A stretch of 6,768 nucleotides of DNA from Ferrovaceae bacterium (GTDB lineage Bacteria; Pseudomonadota; Gammaproteobacteria; Burkholderiales; Ferrovaceae): assembly GCA_027457225.1 (NCBI GenBank), contig DAIDTL010000061.1:1-6768 (forward strand), given 5' to 3'. Both the position numbers and the translations under genes were made by a program. The notes beneath the pieces are model-generated. The model made no database searches and had not been told where the DNA came from. It was given only the letters and a program-made list of their open reading frames with translations. This document shows positions 6,088 through 6,768 of this stretch, piece by piece (the first letter of the stretch is position 1; every line of letters starts with the position of its first letter).

Positions 6088-6768
6088 GCGCTTGCTCAAT
6101 CAACAAATTTGACCCTGCCTCCGTCAGATGGCCATAGTCAAAAGAAACCGGAATCAGCTCATGAGGAGATGCTGAAATCAGGCAGCCCCGGTCATTGCAT
6201 AACGCATCCATTGGCGACATGAAATCCACTGCATTCTCCCGCGCAAACTGACGCATCTTTTCGTTGATGACAAAAGCCTGTGGGTTCAGGCTTTTGATGG
6301 TTCGGTCTACGGCATCCGTCACAAATATCCTGTTCCCCACCATAGGTTGATCGATCTTGTAGGTGGGTAGCTGACCCACCAGCACAATATGCGCGACACC
6401 AACCTTCTTCAATTCCGTGATCGTGGCTTGCAGCTTATTCAAATCCAGTTGGGTCCAGTTGCTGTTCTTGCGGTCATAACGCAACCAGTTGGCAGCCAGA
6501 ATGACTGCATGCGGTTTGAGCGTTTGGATCTTACCAAAGATAAACTCATTCACCATCATGCAGTTTTTTCGTTTATCAATATAGAGATTCTCGATGGGTG
6601 GGCAACCGTTGGCGGTATATTGCGCCAAGGCAAAACCCAGAATATCGCTCTGGTGTTTCAATCCCGGATACAGCGCAGCTGCAAATGAATCTCCCCACAA
6701 TAACACCAAGGGCCTTTTATTTGACATATCACCGACGCGCGTCGGTGATTCAATGTCTCGTCCGGAAC
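6059..6768 (-). CDS. C-terminal SGNH domain of a probable OafA/OafB-type acyltransferase (5' end outside window)
   Basis: The visible part is an SGNH-type domain like that fused to the C-terminus of acyltransferase-3 membrane proteins, which O-acetylate LPS or other surface glycans from the periplasm. Numbering from the ATG at 6727: LLWGDSF carries nucleophile Ser14 and block-I Gly12, ILAAN gives Asn80, and FDYGHLTEAGSNLL gives Asp197 and His200 of the catalytic pair. Cys42/Cys56 and Cys177/Cys182 suggest periplasmic disulfides. Upstream of the ATG the frame is open for 13 more codons to the window edge (reading SGRDIESPTRVGD), there is no Shine-Dalgarno, and there is no signal peptide, which a stand-alone periplasmic protein would need. 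I therefore read it as the 3' part of a longer gene whose transmembrane half lies beyond 6768. A short cytosolic SGNH protein starting at 6727 is the alternative. Block I has GDSF where many relatives have GDSH. Confidence 0.75.
   Translation of the reverse strand, partial: SGRDIESPTRVGDMSNKRPLVLLWGDSFAAALYPGLKHQSDILGFALAQYTANGCPPIENLYIDKRKNCMMVNEFIFGKIQTLKPHAVILAANWLRYDRKNSNWTQLDLNKLQATITELKKVGVAHIVLVGQLPTYKIDQPMVGNRIFVTDAVDRTIKSLNPQAFVINEKMRQFARENAVDFMSPMDALCNDRGCLISASPHELIPVSFDYGHLTEAGSNLLIEQALKSHQIALP
6062..6120. repeat. Nested inverted repeats at the convergent gene ends
   Basis: AGGCAGGG (6062-6069) and CCCTGCCT (6113-6120) are perfect 8-base inverted repeats. Between them TTGAGC-GCTT-GCTCAA (6084-6099) is a perfect 6-bp hairpin with a 4-base loop that includes the glycosyltransferase stop codon. 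The element spans the 3' ends of both convergent genes. It lacks a T tract on either strand, so it is not a canonical intrinsic terminator, though it may help stop or stabilise convergent transcripts. Confidence 0.4.
6271..6296. terminator. Perfect 10-bp hairpin, possible bidirectional terminator inside the SGNH gene
   Basis: CAAAAGCCTG, loop TGGGTT, CAGGCTTTTG. A GC-rich core flanked by A4 and T4 is the shape of a weak bidirectional intrinsic terminator. On the plus strand it lies 184 bases beyond the glycosyltransferase stop and could end its read-through transcript; on the minus strand it lies within the SGNH coding sequence. The T tract has only four bases and is part of the stem, so activity is uncertain. 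Confidence 0.35.
6728..6749. repeat. 22-bp perfect palindrome
   Basis: The half-site ATCACCGACGC is followed with no spacer by its exact reverse complement. It sits directly upstream of ATG 6727 of the SGNH frame. If the gene continues past the window edge, the palindrome is coding (residues around SPTRVGD); if the gene starts at 6727, it would be in operator position. As RNA it could form a hairpin of up to about 9 bp. Confidence 0.6.

Noticed and set aside
6389..6688. 99-residue plus-strand frame opposite the SGNH domain
   Set aside because: Opposite conserved SGNH blocks, with no recognisable domain or ribosome site.

Overview
The window looks like ordinary chromosome of a Gram-negative proteobacterium, most likely a betaproteobacterium (Burkholderiales-like). 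The evidence is a membrane-anchored class I cytochrome c of the c5 type common in that group, a full-length ApaH, a tRNA-Arg(CCG) with encoded CCA, and genes for a lipopolysaccharide-type glycosyltransferase and a periplasmic SGNH domain. The genus cannot be fixed from the sequence alone. Genes are tightly packed and base composition is even by eye. No insertion sequence, phage gene, CRISPR array or clear sign of horizontal transfer was seen.

Layout. (1) Positions 1-1787, plus strand: the last codons of an upstream gene, then a PfkB-family sugar/nucleoside kinase whose ATG directly follows that gene's stop, then a PlsC-type lysophospholipid acyltransferase joined to the kinase by an ATGA overlap. 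This is the 3' part of an operon that starts outside the window. (2) 1702-3084, minus strand: a membrane-anchored monoheme cytochrome c followed 24 bases later by apaH. The apaH 3' end overlaps the plsC 3' end by 86 bases. (3) 3085-3205: a 121-base divergent control region with an exact TATAAT for the cytochrome operon and weaker candidates for the opposite direction. (4) 3206-4912, plus strand: tRNA-Arg(CCG), then, only 19 bases after its CCA, a large exported alpha/beta hydrolase with a GTG start. (5) 5017-6087, plus strand: a family 9 (ADP-heptose:LPS heptosyltransferase-like) glycosyltransferase. (6) 6059-6768, minus strand: the C-terminal SGNH domain of what is probably an OafA/OafB-type acyltransferase that continues past the right edge. 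It overlaps the glycosyltransferase 3' end by 29 bases.

How the genes may work together. PlsC makes phosphatidic acid for phospholipid synthesis. The glycosyltransferase and SGNH acyltransferase probably build and acylate a surface polysaccharide or LPS. The cytochrome carries electrons in the periplasm or at the membrane, and ApaH removes Ap4A in the cytoplasm. These are mostly housekeeping or envelope functions. No new multi-gene system is evident. The points most worth a second look are the tRNA-to-hydrolase junction, the convergent overlaps, and three inverted-repeat structures near the right end (6062-6120, 6271-6296 and 6728-6749).
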